Positions 20,449 to 32,230 are shown, counted from the first letter of the stretch. The stretch: 64,000 nucleotides of DNA from Sternotherus odoratus (GCA_032164245.1 JAVMKO010000209.1:124001-188000); one strand, 5' to 3'. Notes: generated from the sequence alone by a model not told the origin. Numbers and translations: made by a program.

Positions 20449-21143
20449 TTAACACTCTTTGTAGAGCTGGCAGCTTGTGGGTGCAGCACTGGAGCAGTGG
20501 TTTGTCTCCCGCCCCTTGTGGTAGGTGTTCCACAGCTCCTTCACTTTGACCCTGCACTGCAGTGTGTCTCGGTCATGGTCCCTTTCTGTCCTGCATTGTG
20601 AAATCTGTTCGTAGGTATCATAATTCCCATGGCTGGAGCGCAGCTGGGACTGGACAGTCTCCTCTCCCCAAATGCTGATGAGATCCAGCAGCTCAGAATT
20701 GCTCCAAGCAGAGGATCGCTTGGTGCGTGGAGCAGGCGTGGTCACCTGGAAAGATGTGTTGAGACCACAGCATGCATCACCCACCAAACAGGAAGGGGAC
20801 TTTCAAAATTCCAAAGGAATTTATGGGAGGGGGGATGACAGTTGGTCACCTCAGGGTAGGGCAGTAGAATTCAAACCAATGACCCCAGAGGTGAGAACAA
20901 GGATTGTGGGACACCTCCTGGAGACCAGTCACAGCACTGTAATCAACCTGGCTGCCTACACTGGTGCCATGGCGCTGTACCCCTGGCACAGAAAGCTGTA
21001 CGCCTCTCGTCGGGGTGGGTTTTTACAGCATTGCAACTGCACTGTTTCTGCGCACTAAGTGGCTTGGCAGTGTGTACATCTTGGGAGTTACACAGAAAGC
21101 TGCTTTACGGTGCAGAAACTTGCCAGTGTAGATAAGGCCTAAG
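20449..21143 (-). mobile_element. PIF/Harbinger-type DNA transposon fragment with Myb/SANT-like domain
   Basis: On the minus strand, 20787-20449 is open for 112 codons. It contains PAPRTKRSSAWSNSELLDLI, WGEE, NYDTYEQIS, the CRVKVKELWN trihelix/SANT-type motif and YHKGRE. This is the DNA-binding Myb-like protein of Harbinger-type elements that is frequently annotated in turtles as a ZSCAN- or MSANTD-like gene. The other end, near 21143, has 'tagataaggcctaag', resembling the inverted terminus of these elements. No transposase (DDE) part is present. It sits in the spacer between units A and B. Probably a transposon remnant rather than a domesticated gene, since the frame ends abruptly at YKEC. 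Confidence 0.7.
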
Positions 21144-21979
21144 AAAATAAAACAGAGCAGGCAAACTAAGCTTAGAACGCTAAAGAAATTGGCTACATGG
21201 GACTTCTCACCCAAAATGTGGTTCTTCTTCACAGGCCAGGCGCCCTTCCAGCCCGGGCCCAGTTCTTTCCCCCTGTTCAGTCTTAGTTATTTCCAGACGT
21301 CATCTTGGGTGGGGTAGCAGGGGAGAACTGAGGACCAGGATTACCTTACTCCCCACCCTCACATACGATTTGCATAAGGCGGGAGTTCTTTGTTTCCTAG
21401 TTTGACCCCCCTTCCCTTACAGGAGAAGTTACAAGAAGGCCCAGGTCATGTTTTAGTATCAGGTAACAAGACCATTTGACTGTAGGGCCCTTGTAGCCAT
21501 TCTTCACAGGTGACCCACAGGTTCACAGGAAGACTAAACTCTTTTACAGTCCATTGTCCTTGTTCATGGGCCATCCGCCCTGTCTGGCTTTTCCATTGTT
21601 GTACCTGAAGTGTTGGCAGTGGGCATCACCCAAAGTAGCATAATTGAAATACAGATACACAGTCAATATTCCTAACTTCAGATACAGAAATGATACCTGC
21701 ATACAAAGAGGATAATCACATTCAGGAAATCATAACTTTTCCCATGATCTCTCACATGAGCCACCCTGCATAAGTACATCTCAGTTACATCAGATTCATG
21801 TCAGAAGCGTATTTTCATAAAGAATATGGAACGACATGTCTCAATCTGCACGGCTATTTTTAACCCTGTAGTTAAAGCCCCATGAGCCCGAGGCAGCTGA
21901 CCCAGGCTCTGAGACTTGCTGCTGCAGGATTTTTTGCAGTCTGCACATGCCCTCTGTCTCCCTTCTTTTGTCTAAGTCC
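21144..21979. other. Palindrome spacer, right part
   Basis: About 21230-21960 looks like LTR or other retroelement debris without a readable terminus. No exon recognised. Confidence 0.35.
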
Positions 21980-22869
21980 CAGGTGAGCCTGTATCCCTGT
22001 AGAGTTTAGAAATTGGAGCTGGTTTGGAGTTGTTAAACTGAGTGGGGACATCTCTTCCTACATGACAGGCTCTAGCTCATCCAGAAGTTAGCAGCTCACT
22101 GCAGGGACCCCTGGGGGAGGCTCTCTGGCCTGGGCTGTGCAGACTCTCTGACTAGATGGTCCCATTGGTCCCTTGTGGCCTTTAAATGTACGACTGTGCA
22201 AATAAACTGCCCTGGAAACCGCATGAAAACAGACTAAATGGAGAGAGCGAGAATGAGGCAGGTTAACATGTGAGGACAAAAATAACATTGTGTGAGCGGG
22301 TTCTTCAATCCCACATCACAACATGTGACACTCCCCTGCCCTGCTGGGTTGCTAGCTCAAGGTCAGGTCGGGGAGAGCTCACTACTGGGTGGGGAAGAGA
22401 TGTACAGGGGACTCTGCAGATGCTCGGGGGCTGTCGGCTCATCCTGTGGTTCCCCCCTGCACAGCTGCATGGAGCAGCTGGACTGTGTGTGCAGAGAGTC
22501 ACTGAGCAGGAGCCGCTGCTCATGGCACCAGCTCTCCTCTCCCTTCCCGCTTCAGAGCCTGTCGCTCTCTAGTCCTGCAGCATCTGACTCCATTAATATC
22601 CCCTTCAGATCTGGGGAGATGGGTCTAATTGAGCCATGCCTGCCATGGGATTTGCACCACGGGAAGGGAGGCAGGAGCCAGTCCAGAAGGAACAGAGGAA
22701 CTCTGTGAGATCAATTAAATCCCCTGCAGTAGATATTCCAGCATGAGTCTCTGATGTTTCTCAGTCCCATCTGGGATTTAACTGACATAACTCAGGGTCA
22801 TTGGTCTTCCAGGCAGGTACAAGGCTGATTATTGTCACCCAGGCTTCGGGAGGGCTTGGGGCTGAAGGG

Positions 22870-23070
22870 GGGAAGGATGATATAGTCACTAGGACAGTAG
22901 ATTGGGGGTCACAAGCCATTGGTTCAATCTCTCACCCAGCTGTGGACTCCTGCGAGTGCTGGGCTCAGCCACACATCTCGCTCTGTGCCTCAGTTTTCCC
23001 ATCTGTGAAATGAGGATGAACTTCCCTACCTCTCGGGAGTGTGTGAGGATAAACCCCATTAATGACTATG
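22870..23070 (+). mobile_element. MIR SINE
   Basis: It carries the MIR core and tail: 'gtggactcctgcgagtgctggg', 'ctgtgcctcagttttccc', 'tctgtgaaatgaggatga', 'gtgtgaggataaa'. Orthologous-position copies in the paralogous arms are at 18895-19080 (inverted) and 34890-35065. Confidence 0.75.
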
Positions 23071-23244
23071 ACAGGCTCACATACTCCAGTGACAGGGGAT
23101 GTAGAAGAAAATGGACAGCACTGAAAGCTTTATCCCACAGCTTTGCTATACACAGGGAAATTTACCAGTGTAATTAAACCACTCTAACTTTGCTGGTGTA
23201 ACTCCTACAGGGACACTCTTATTGCAGAATCGGAGCCTTTGTCA

Positions 23245-23460
23245 GGGTTATTCATAGATTCTAACGCCAGAAGGAGTCACTGTGATCACATAGTCTGACC
23301 TCCTGTATATCACAGGCCAGAGATCTGCCCCAGAATAACTCCTGTTTGAACTAGAGAAATAACTCCTGTTTTCTTTGAGAAAAACAGCCACGCTTGATTT
23401 AAAAACTACCAGTGATGGAAAATCAACCACAGAAATTGATAAGTTTTTCCCATGGTTAAT
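23245..23460 (-). mobile_element. CR1 3' fragment
   Basis: An inverted CR1 tail ('attcatagattctaacgccagaagg', 'cacatagtctgacctcctg') is followed by 'aaaaactaccagtgatgg' text. The same fragment lies at 35245-35450 in the third copy of the segment. Confidence 0.75.
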
Positions 23461-23643
23461 TATCCTCACTGTTGAAATTTACTCTGTGTAGATTATATTG
23501 CTTCCAAAACAAGATAAGATAAACAGTAAAATACTCTTATACCAGACCCAGGTTGCACAGTGACTTATACTGGTATAACTGGAGTGGTATAGATTAACCC
23601 CTTAGCTGATACCAGTTTAATTCTCAAGAAGTACTATAGCAGC

Positions 23644-24284
23644 TGTAGTACGCGCAAGAGATTGTCATGGTGCAGTCGCTAGGCAACGGAAGCGCTCCCC
23701 TCGGCTTCTCCCGGAATGGGCACTGAGCAATGATTAGCGTGCTCAAGGTAACGGCTTTCTGTTATCTGTGGGAAGATGTTCTGAGAAAGTGTTCTCTATC
23801 CAGCTCCGTGCTGGCTCTTCTGTCTGTGTTTTCTGTCTGTGTGAGAGCTGGTCTGTGTGAAAGTAAAACGCAATGCTAAACAAAGCAGACGGCGTATAAT
23901 CAACAACTATCAAGTAGCATGTGACCAAGTCACAGGTGCTTGCCTGCTAGATATTCATGAGCTATGATTATGTATGAGATACAAATGTGTAACTGTACTT
24001 AAACCCATGTTTCGGCCCCTCCCGCGGGCCTCTCTACTCTAGACCTCGCTTGGATGTACTAGATTTCCCTTCTGCGGTCGTCCTGTGTGTGGGAGGCTCC
24101 CACAGGGCCAGGACCAAGACCTTCCAATAAACTCATCCACTTTATCCAACCACTGTGCGTGTGTATCATCTCTACAAGATTCCCCCAGTGTACCTGGCAA
24201 CAATGGCGCAGCGAAGCAGGGCCGGAGAAATGACTGTGTGAAGTCTCGTTCCTCCCGGCAACGAGATAAGAGTACCCGACAACA
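23644..24284 (+). mobile_element. Solo LTR of a class II-like endogenous retrovirus (5-bp TSD GCAGC)
   Basis: 641 bp beginning TGTAGTACGCG and ending CCGACAACA, with AATAAA at about 24126 and a U5-like stretch after it. The direct repeat GCAGC flanks it at 23639-23643 and 24285-24289. The paralogous segment at about 35600-35615 lacks it and shows the uninterrupted 'tatagtggcagg' context, so the insertion followed the segmental duplication. Overall layout resembles avian alpha- or beta-type retroviral LTRs. No internal genes are present. Confidence 0.85.
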
Positions 24285-25309
24285 GCAGCCAAGGTTGTGT
24301 TTCATAGGGGTAGGTGCTGGGTCTAGTCCATCTGCTTTGTTAACATGTCAGGGTGCTCACAGCTTTCACACAGCTGCCTCTGTTGCCTCAGCAGGAAATG
24401 ATCAGAGGATCTCTTGTTGCGTGGGGCAGGCATGGCCACCCGGAAAGATGCGCTGAGACCACTGGCATCCATGCAAAGGAACTTTATCACAAAATCCCCA
24501 TCACAGCTGGCACTGATCACCCTTCATTGCAGTCTCACCTGAGGGCCAAGGCTAGAATGGGCCGTGGGGACGCAGCCCCTTGCACCCAACAGCTGGTCTC
24601 GCACACAGATTCAGTAAATGCGCAATTGGCACAAGCACTTCTGGACAAACCTTCCAAAATGACCAGTGATTTTGGGAGCCCAACTTGGAGTACCTTGTGG
24701 AGTGACAGACAGACTGCCCTGAGCCTCCACCTGCTGGAAATCAGCCCCTTGAAGGTGGCTTAGATGGTGCCCCCAAAATCTCTAGTTGTTTTTGAAAGTC
24801 TTGGTCTCTGTGCTTAGCCCTCTATCAATCCCCATATATATCCTCAGTCTGTCTGCCTAGCCACATACATAGCCCCCCCCCCCCCTCTTTCTTGTAGGCT
24901 CTGTGCAGCTGATTCCTTTCCAGTCCCTGGTAAAGCATAGTCTAGAGAGGAGCCCTGGTCATTTCTTCCCTGTGTGGAGCCGTCTCTCTGCTCCATTCAG
25001 GGTCTGTGCAGTGAGGCAGGTGCAGAGTCTGTGCAGCAGGAGGAACTCACTCTGGGGTTGCTCTTGCTTCTCAGGTGCATTTGCAGCTCTGTCGGGGGGG
25101 GGGGGAGTTCCCCTTCTTCACATCCTTTTATGCACAGTTCATGATCCTGTCATCAAATCCCCTTCATCCGCCCATGGTGGGGATTTTCCCAATTCTTCCT
25201 CATTGTCTGATCTGCCCCCCAGTGCATGGCTGGAATCTGAGTGTACCATCAGCTCAGCCAGACCCACAGTCTTGGGATTACAGCCATCAATCTTTTGTGA
25301 TCTAAAAAT
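24285..25309. other. 5' flank of B: Harbinger-derived segment and unique DNA
   Basis: 24320-24740 aligns with 35640-36080 and, inverted, 17750-17990. On the minus strand it retains MPAPRNKRSS, the start of the SANT-type protein, then jumps to unrelated text, so it is an internally deleted copy. The rest to 25309 shows no exon. Confidence 0.55.
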
Positions 25310-25620
25310 GACCATTTTTAGAAAGTGAGGTTTTTCTCAAACATTTTCTCTTTTTCCCAAGTTTCCATTTATTCAAAGAAAAGTTTTTAAAAAGTAATAA
25401 TTGGGAAAAATAATTAAAATTGAACATTTTCATGTTTTCACATGATTTTTTTTTAAGATTTCACATCTCGGATTTTCTCTCCCTCCCCTTTTTTTCCATT
25501 TTTTCCCATCAAGAAAAGGGGGGAAATGGAAAAAATATTAAAACAAATATTTTCACAGAAAAAAATATAAAAAATATTTTAAATCAATTGCAAAAAATAT
25601 TTATCCTTTTCCACCTTGCT
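25310..25620. repeat. A/T-rich foldback repeat
   Basis: Runs of 'aaaatttt'-type sequence of both polarities, at the same relative place as 16770-17090 in arm 1 and 36640-36900 in the third copy. No coding capacity. Confidence 0.6.
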
Positions 25621-26834
25621 CTTTTCTGGGCACTGGTTATAACAGGTCATCTCAGCCTGACCTGCAACTGAGTATCTGAACTCTGCCGAACCTCCCCTGT
25701 CCAGCTGTTCTGCAGAGCTGACCCCATCCCAGGGGTGAAATGTGCCCAGCCACCATCCCACTTCTGCTTCAATTACTCTGCAAAGTTGATCTCCAAAACT
25801 GCTCTGCCTTGTGCTCCTGACAGATTTTCCTGGGGGCCCCTCTGCTGTGTGCCTTACTGCAGACATGTGTGAATGTTTATTCACAATACTTTTTTTCCTG
25901 TTCCATGTGTTTCTTTGGTCTTTTGCTCTGGTTTCCCCACTTGCTTAGTCACTTGATTCCAGCTCCCACCTGCTCCGAGGTCACTTCTGGATGCTCTTTC
26001 TCAGCTGTCTTGTGTTTTCCACCATCCCTCAGTAACCTCTCAGCAGGACAGCAGACTCCTCAGGAGCCCAGAGCAGTCAGGGGAGAAGTGGCTGGAGCTG
26101 GGTGTGGAGGACGGGGCAGAGGAGACTAAGCAGGTGGAGAAGCCAGCACAGTCCTGTGGTAGGTTTCCCTTGGGGATGGGGGGGTGGGGGAAATTCACCT
26201 CTCGACAGAGGATCGCACACAAGGCCCAGATCCCAGTTGTGTCTCTTTTATGCCAAGAAGGTGAATTACCCCCTTGGAGACCAGGGTGGAGGCAAAAGGT
26301 TCAGGCTCCTCCAACAGCCCAGGTTCCCTAATCACCTAGTGACCTTTGGGCTGTCTCGGTCCCCAGGCAGTGAGATAGGATGGGGAGGGGGTGTTTCTTC
26401 TGTGACATCTTTAGACTCAAACAAGCAAAGCAGATTTTTTTGGTTCTTAATCTTCCCAGCCCTAGAGATGCTGCGGTCGGGGCAAGGAAGGGGGGTGGCG
26501 CAGGGCAGGAAATGGGGAGCGGTGACAAATATCAGACTAGAGGAGAAGACAGAGCAGGTCAGAGAGAAGCTGCAGTGTCTCTACTGCCTGAGCCCTACAG
26601 ACCCCAGAAGGCCTGGGAGCAGGGAGAGGGACTGGCTGGAGCATCCAACCCTGGGGAGCAGACCGGGGCAGATTGGAGCAGAGAGACAGGCTGGATCTTC
26701 ACTTCTCCTGCAGTCAGACAGGGCACAGAGGCCAGGTGGGAGCAGGGAACGAGTGTGGATTGTCCCCTCCAGACTCTGTCTGGAGCGAAAGACACTGGGC
26801 TATTGCCATCCCAATTGGTTCCCCCACTGCCCAG
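25621..26834 (+). promoter_or_regulatory. Proximal 5' flank of receptor B
   Basis: Colinear with the flank of A (inverted) and, up to about 25918, with 36940-37233 in front of fragment C. It contains 'ctttagactcaaacaagc' and 'gcatccaaccctgggg' blocks shared with A. The 255-codon frame through 26102-26869 is a chance frame that merges into the signal exon. It is not open in the paralogues. Confidence 0.5.
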
Positions 26835-27396
26835 ATGCTCCTGTCTCTGTGCCTTTTGCTTCACGGTGAGTATCTGGCAATCCTGTGCTAATCTGTAGCA
26901 GGTTGGGAGGAAACAGAGCTGAGAGTAGCACCTGGCCATGACTGTGGAGGCAGGGAGAGAAATGGGAACCAGTGTAAATACTGAGTATGAGAGTTACTGG
27001 GCCAGATCGTCAGCTGACGTGAAAGTGTCTCTCCACTGGAGTCAATGGGGCACATCCCCAGCTGGTGTAAATCAGTGTAGCACTATTGGAGTCAATGCCG
27101 GTTTACACCACTTGAGGATCTGGTCTTGGAGAGAGCTGAAGGGAGAGGCAGCTCCTTGCTCAGCCAAGGTCTGTGTGCGCAAGGAACCTGCCATGGCCCA
27201 GAACTACTCTACTGCCTGGTTTGCTTCTTTGGCAAAATAGGAATCAACAATTTATTTTATTTTCTATTAAATGCAGTTTTTGTCCCTGCAGAGGGACCTT
27301 AGAAAAGGGGGAGATTTTCTCTCCAGCACTAACCACACGGCACCTTTCTCTTCCCAGCACTAAGTCCCAGCAACCAGGAGATCTGCTCATCTCCAG

Positions 27397-27955
27397 GTGA
27401 GTCCGTCTGTCTGTCCCCGGACACACTCATGCCAGAGGGGTTTGTACTGATAGAAAAGGCTTCCAGCTACAGAAGATTATTATTAATTATTATTATCACT
27501 GTGGCCCCCAGACACCCCTCCCAGGGATCAGGGCCCCATCATGCCAGGTGCTGCCCACCCCTATGTGAAGCTCTGGGCCCTGCCCCCGAAGAGCTGACAG
27601 TCTCAGATCTGACATTATCCCCCCCGGTACCCTGCTGTGCTGAAATAAGAGTCTTCTCCAGAGACATTGAGCCGCCCCCGCAGCCCTTGAGCAGGCAGAG
27701 CTCCTCCTGCCCTGCCCCATAGAGAGGTATCAGGGCTACGGAGTTACCCACACTGTGCTCCCGGCATGTGAGCTAGCTGGCCATTGCTCACACAGTCCTC
27801 CAGGCACCCACAATCCCTTGCACTCCGGGGGCTCTCCTACAACTCCATGGACCAGGAACCACCTAGCAGCGTCCATGGCAACCAGCTTCCTATGGCAAAC
27901 TGAACAAGAACCTCCTACACCCCCATTAACGGCTTTCACCGATTTCCCTTCCCAG
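27397..27955. other. Intron 2 of receptor B with SINE-like repeat
   Basis: About 27476-27610 contains 'ttattattaattattattatc', 'cagggatcagggcccc' and 'gaagagctgacagtctcag', an old sauropsid interspersed repeat also present at 58890-59075. No exon seen. Confidence 0.6.
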
Positions 27956-28254
27956 GAGCTCTCCCTGCCCCCACCCTCTATCTGAGCCAGACATCTGCCC
28001 AGAAGGGAGACTCGGTGCTCTTCCAGTGTGCCGTGCTCTCCCAGCTGCCACTCCCAGCCACCCGCATCGTCTTCTGTAAGGACAGAAGGAGATTTCATCC
28101 CAGCGGGGCCTAAAGGAGAAGGTCACCTACAACTATGACCATGCAGTGTCCAGGGGCAGCTCTGGGAATTACTCCTGTGGGTACGAGATCAAGGAGAGCA
28201 ACAACCAGGTGAACAGATCCCAGCTCAGCCCTGCCCAGCACCTCAGCATCACCG
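27956..28254 (+). pseudogene. Receptor B exon 3: frameshifted Ig exon
   Basis: 299 bp, that is, 300 minus 1. It is open from the acceptor through the first cysteine (VLFQCAV) and strand C (RIVFCKD), then frameshifted. The remaining frame from about 28090 still reads like a normal domain (SSGNYSCGYEIKESNN) up to the GTAAGG donor. Confidence 0.88.
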
Positions 28255-29809
28255 GTAAGGGGGATGAACAGCAGGGTGAGTACACTTGTCCATGCAAAGG
28301 CAGAGAGAATGCAAAGGCAGAGAGCTGAGCAACAGGGTGATGGGCAAAAGTAAGTTGTTATTCTGCACGACGCCTGCTTTGTTGATGGGTCACACGGCTG
28401 TTAGTGAGAGAGCAGTGGGAGGCTGGGTGGCTCTTGGAGCAGACAGTGGTTAGAGTTACAGGCAGCATAGCCAAGTACATAAATCTGGCACAATCCCTCT
28501 GAAAGGCAGCAACCCTCTGTTGCCCATGCAAGGCGTGAATGACAGCTCTCACCTATAGCAGAAGGGAGGAGCTCTTAGCTAATACCTGGGGCTGTGAAGA
28601 GGACAGAGAAGTTACAAACAATCAGAGGCAGAGCGGGGTCTAGAGTGCAGGGTGTCCTGGATTGTAGCAGAGAGTCACCCCCACACTCCAGGATGCCGTG
28701 TGGGGTGTCCATGCCACACACAACTATTATGCAGATGGGACAAGGCTGCAAATGCCCGTGGAGTGTGTCACACTTGGCAGGTCTGACAGAGGCAGGATGA
28801 GCCCCTCTGGGGCAGGTTCCATTCAGGGAACAGTCGTGTCCCATTTGACTGGTTCAGGGGGCTGAGCGCAGCCATCGCAGCCGCGTTTCTAACACACTGA
28901 GGGTTACAAGGAGGCGCTGACAGGCCCAGATTCTCCTTGTTCCCATTGCACAGGCCAGGTTAGCAGCAGTGGGGAGGAGTCAGACCCCACAGCTCACTCA
29001 CTCTGGGGCTGGTAACTCGCGGAGACACTCTTGGGTCAGACCCCGGGGATCTGAGCCCAGCTCTGTCCCCCCAGCTCTCCTATTACTGCATAGAGACTTT
29101 GGGGCAAACTCACCCCTGGGGTAACTCCTCTCCCTGAAGCTCTTACCCCAGGGGAGACCCAGCTCTCTGCAGTGAACCCGGCCTGTGCAGATGGGCCAGC
29201 CCCAGGGCCAGGCAGCCCTTAACTCCCGTGAACCCTCAGCACTGGGCGTGAGCAGGGCCTAGGCCTGGTGCAGCCCCGGGCACAGGGCGGCTGGGGAATG
29301 TCGCCCGAGCTCACAGCCTGTCACACAACCCGCTCTGCCCTCCAGGTGAGCCCCGGGCTGTCTGCAGGGTGCAGGGGTCTCCCGCACATTCAGGTCCCCG
29401 AGGGGGCTCCACAGGCAAGTGCATCTGACTGGGGGGCAGGGAAATCCTGGCTCAGGGCTTCCTGAGGCATTTTCACCCCCGCGGAGCTTTGACATCAGTG
29501 CCAGGGGCCAGGGATCAGTGACATGAGGGTTTGTTAAAGGGACAGTGATGCCCTCGTGGAGTCTGCAGTGGGGCAACATGGCTGGTGTAAACTAGCAGTG
29601 CCCTATGGATTCCAATGGATGCATGCCAATATAACCAAACTGGGGATCTGTCCCAGTGACTCCAGCAGAGTGATGCTGATTTACACTCATTGGGGATCTG
29701 TCCCCAGTGGCTGTCAGAACCGCTCTGTCTGTCGCTGGGAGGCGGGTCCCTGTGGAGGCTGCAGGCGTCTCTCCCACACGGTGCGATTCTCTTTGCTCTT
29801 GTCCCACAG
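28255..29809. other. Intron 3 of receptor B
   Basis: Aligned near the Ig exon with 13830-14094 (inverted) and 37645-37870. It lacks the CR1 that expanded the A intron. A palindromic 'gtgtaaat' repeat lies at 29570-29715, as in A. No second Ig exon was found, which supports a single-domain receptor. Confidence 0.6.
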
Positions 29810-30360
29810 GCAGTGCGAGCAGCAGCGGAAGAGGGGAGGAGCCGACCCGCCCAGGTAACGGGCTATTGCTCTGTCACACCCTGATTATCAGAGCCCAGCT
29901 CTGTGCCCCCAGCTCTGACCTCAGGGCATAAAGTCTGGGCCAAAGTCACCCTGGGGTGGGTAACTCCTCAGCCTGCAGCACAGTTACCCCCAATATGAAT
30001 TGGGCTCTGTCGGTGCAATTCCCCCTTTGCAGCATGATTCCTGCTTGGATCTAGGCCTCCAGGAGCTCACAGGGGGTCCCCATTATTCAGCAGCTGCTCT
30101 GTGTCCAGTGGGGCACCCAGTCCCACACGCTGCTTTGCAGATGGCTGTCACCATGTCCCTTTCCATGTTGCAGGGCCAGACATGTTGTTCCTCATCATCT
30201 GGGCCTCCCGCTGCACCCTGGTCCTGCTCCTCCTGCTGTCATCACCTTCGTGCTGGAGAAATGGGGCCTGCCCCAGCCTGCGGGGCTGGAAGAGAATCCT
30301 GAGGAGAGCAGAAACATCATGGGGGAAAGAGGGGCTGGGATCCCCATTGAGCAGCCGTGA

Positions 30361-31104
30361 GCAGGGAAGACACCAGTGCCAAGCTCTGAGCAGGGTTTTG
30401 GGGAGTCACCGTTAGTCAGTGCTGCACAGTAGGCCCCGTCAGTAACAGTCTTTGCTCAGGGAACTCCTGAAGCCTCCTTCAGTCCCTCCGCCCTTCCCCC
30501 ATCAAGGTTGCTGTCAGTCACTTTGCCCTGCAGCCTGCAGACCTCTGCTAACTCCTTTCCAGGCCAGGGCCACACCAAGCTCAGATCTTAGCCCTGTTAT
30601 GAACTGTCCCAGCCAGACAGCCCAGTCCAGCTCCATCCTTCTGTACAAATAATCTCATCTTCAAAGAGGCTGCAAATTTAGGGGGAAAGGATGGGCTCCT
30701 GGTTAAGCCATGAGGATGGGACTTCTGGGAGACTGGGGTTGAAGTCCCAGATCTGTCACCGATTCCTTGGGCCTGGGGATAATAATTCTGTCTTGTCTAA
30801 GGGGAGAAATTTCAAAGCCCCTAAGGGATTTAGGAGCACAAGTGTGTGAATTTGCTCTGTGCCTACTGCCTTGTGCTCCTAAATCCCTCCAGTACTCCTG
30901 ATAATCCCCCTCCCCTTTTATTGGGAACTCTTCTGGTCAGGGGCTGTCTCTCGCTGATTTGTCTGCACAGGGAAATGAACCAGTAGACCTACACTGGGGT
31001 AATTAAACCATTACAGTCGTCCTGGGAGAAATCCCCACAGGGACACGTTTATTCCCAGAGTGCCTTGGCATGGTTAGTTTACACCACTTTCAAAGTGACA
31101 TTAG
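30361..31104. other. 3' flank of receptor B
   Basis: About 30660-30850 resembles a MIR-type SINE ('tgggctcctggttaagcc', 'agactggggttgaagtccc'). The rest has no recognised feature. No polyadenylation signal placed. Confidence 0.45.
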
Positions 31105-32230
31105 TGTGACACTCTGTACCTCAAAGCGGCACCCTGGAACCCCAATATTCACCACTGTCATAGAATTATGCTGTGTACAAAACATGCCTTGTGAGGTGTC
31201 ATTTGAAAAGGCTTGATTTGTTGAACATTAATATATGATTGGATTGTGTGTATTTTGCTGCATGTGAAGTTATAAGGTATTGCTGTAGCTGTTACTGAAA
31301 TATGTGGTGAGGTTGGGAGTTGTCCAAAGCCAGCCTATCAGTAGGGACAAAGGAGCAATCATGAATGGCCAGACAGGAACTAATGGCTCATCAAGACCCA
31401 GTCCTCTATCCCAGAGACTTCTCCGAGAAGGCATATACACCACAGGGGCAAATTAACTGGGGCACGGCAAAGATCTTTCTAGCAGCTGGAAGAAAGTATA
31501 AAGGAGGGAGAATGACATCATCACTTGTCCTCTGTCTCACCCCCATCCCCACCTCAACACCTGGAAGAACGTCTGGGAGACAAAGACTTTGAACTTGGGA
31601 ACATTTGCTGGGATCCAGTGAGGTACTGGCAGACTGTAACCTGCTTGTACCATCTGTTAGGGTGAGAAACTGTTTGATTCAAATCTTGCTTAGTATATTT
31701 AAGTTAGAATTTAGATTGTGAATTTATTTTTGTGTCTTAGGTAATCAACTTTGAGCTCTATGTTTGCTTCTTATAATCACTTAAAATCTCTCTTTCTGGA
31801 GTTAATAAATCTGTTTTATATTTCAACTAAAACAGTGTGGCTTTGGCTGAAGTGCTTGGGAAATCTTAGCTCAGATTACAAAGGTTGGGACATGTCCACT
31901 TTCCTATAAAGAAGTGACAAACTTATTAATAGTTTACAGTGTTCAACAGAACCGTGAGCAATGTAAGATGATATATTGCTGGAGTGTAGGGATGGGTGCT
32001 GGGGGGGAACTAGCTGAAGCCTCCCTACTGATAGGTCATGAATGGCCAGAAGATCATTCCTGTAACTCAGCTGGGTGTGTCCCTGCCTGCGGATGGCTGA
32101 GTAAGTGCGGTGCCTGCCAGACCCTTGTAACTTGACATTAGCATCACAGAGTGAGGGACAACCCAGGTTGGTGGGTGTAGAGGGCTCAGAGGCCCCATAG
32201 TCCAGGTTGCACCCTGGGGGCCCTGTCACA
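31105..32230 (+). mobile_element. Solo LTR, family L2a (near-perfect TSD ATTAG/ATAAG)
   Basis: 1126 bp beginning TGTGACACTCTG and ending CCCTGTCACA. It has a TATA-type 'agtataaagg' near 31494 and a 'gttaataaat' polyadenylation-type signal near 31801. The flanks ATTAG (31100-31104) and ATAAG (32231-32235) differ at one base. Related pieces lie at 3165-4276, 9838-10345 and 47190-48239. Confidence 0.8.

Larger units (their letters stand above)
21980..30360 (+). repeat. Inner inverted duplication, arm 2 (unit B plus 5' flank)
   Basis: Inverted counterpart of 11515-19970. Shared items in mirrored order are a CR1 tail (22080-22205), the GC-rich block near 22300-22560, a MIR (22870-23070), a CR1 fragment (23245-23460), the Harbinger piece (24320-24740), the A/T-rich repeat (25310-25620), promoter text (26240-26834) and five receptor exons. 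The solo LTR at 23644-24284 is an insertion absent from the other copies. Confidence 0.8.
26835..30360 (+). pseudogene. Receptor B: five-exon paralogue of A with two frameshifts
   Basis: All five exons with GT/AG borders are present: 26835-26865 (signal, MLLSLCLLLH), 27358-27396 (mini-exon), 27956-28254 (Ig), 29810-29854 (stem), 30174-30360 (membrane and tail). The Ig exon lacks one base near 28084-28090 relative to A, C and D. Translation therefore runs into an in-frame TAA at 28111-28113, before the second cysteine. The last exon lacks 10 bp in the membrane helix (about 30237), so the tail is read in another frame to 30414. The tail in the original frame (EENPEES, GERGAG, PIEQP) mirrors that of A. 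Arg within the membrane segment is kept (WASRCTLV). Most likely a recent pseudogene. Two independent lesions make a sequencing error unlikely to explain everything. Confidence 0.85.

Noticed and set aside
26102..26869. 255-codon plus-strand open frame ending in the B signal exon
   Set aside because: Its frame is different from that of the signal exon and it is not conserved in the inverted copy upstream of A.
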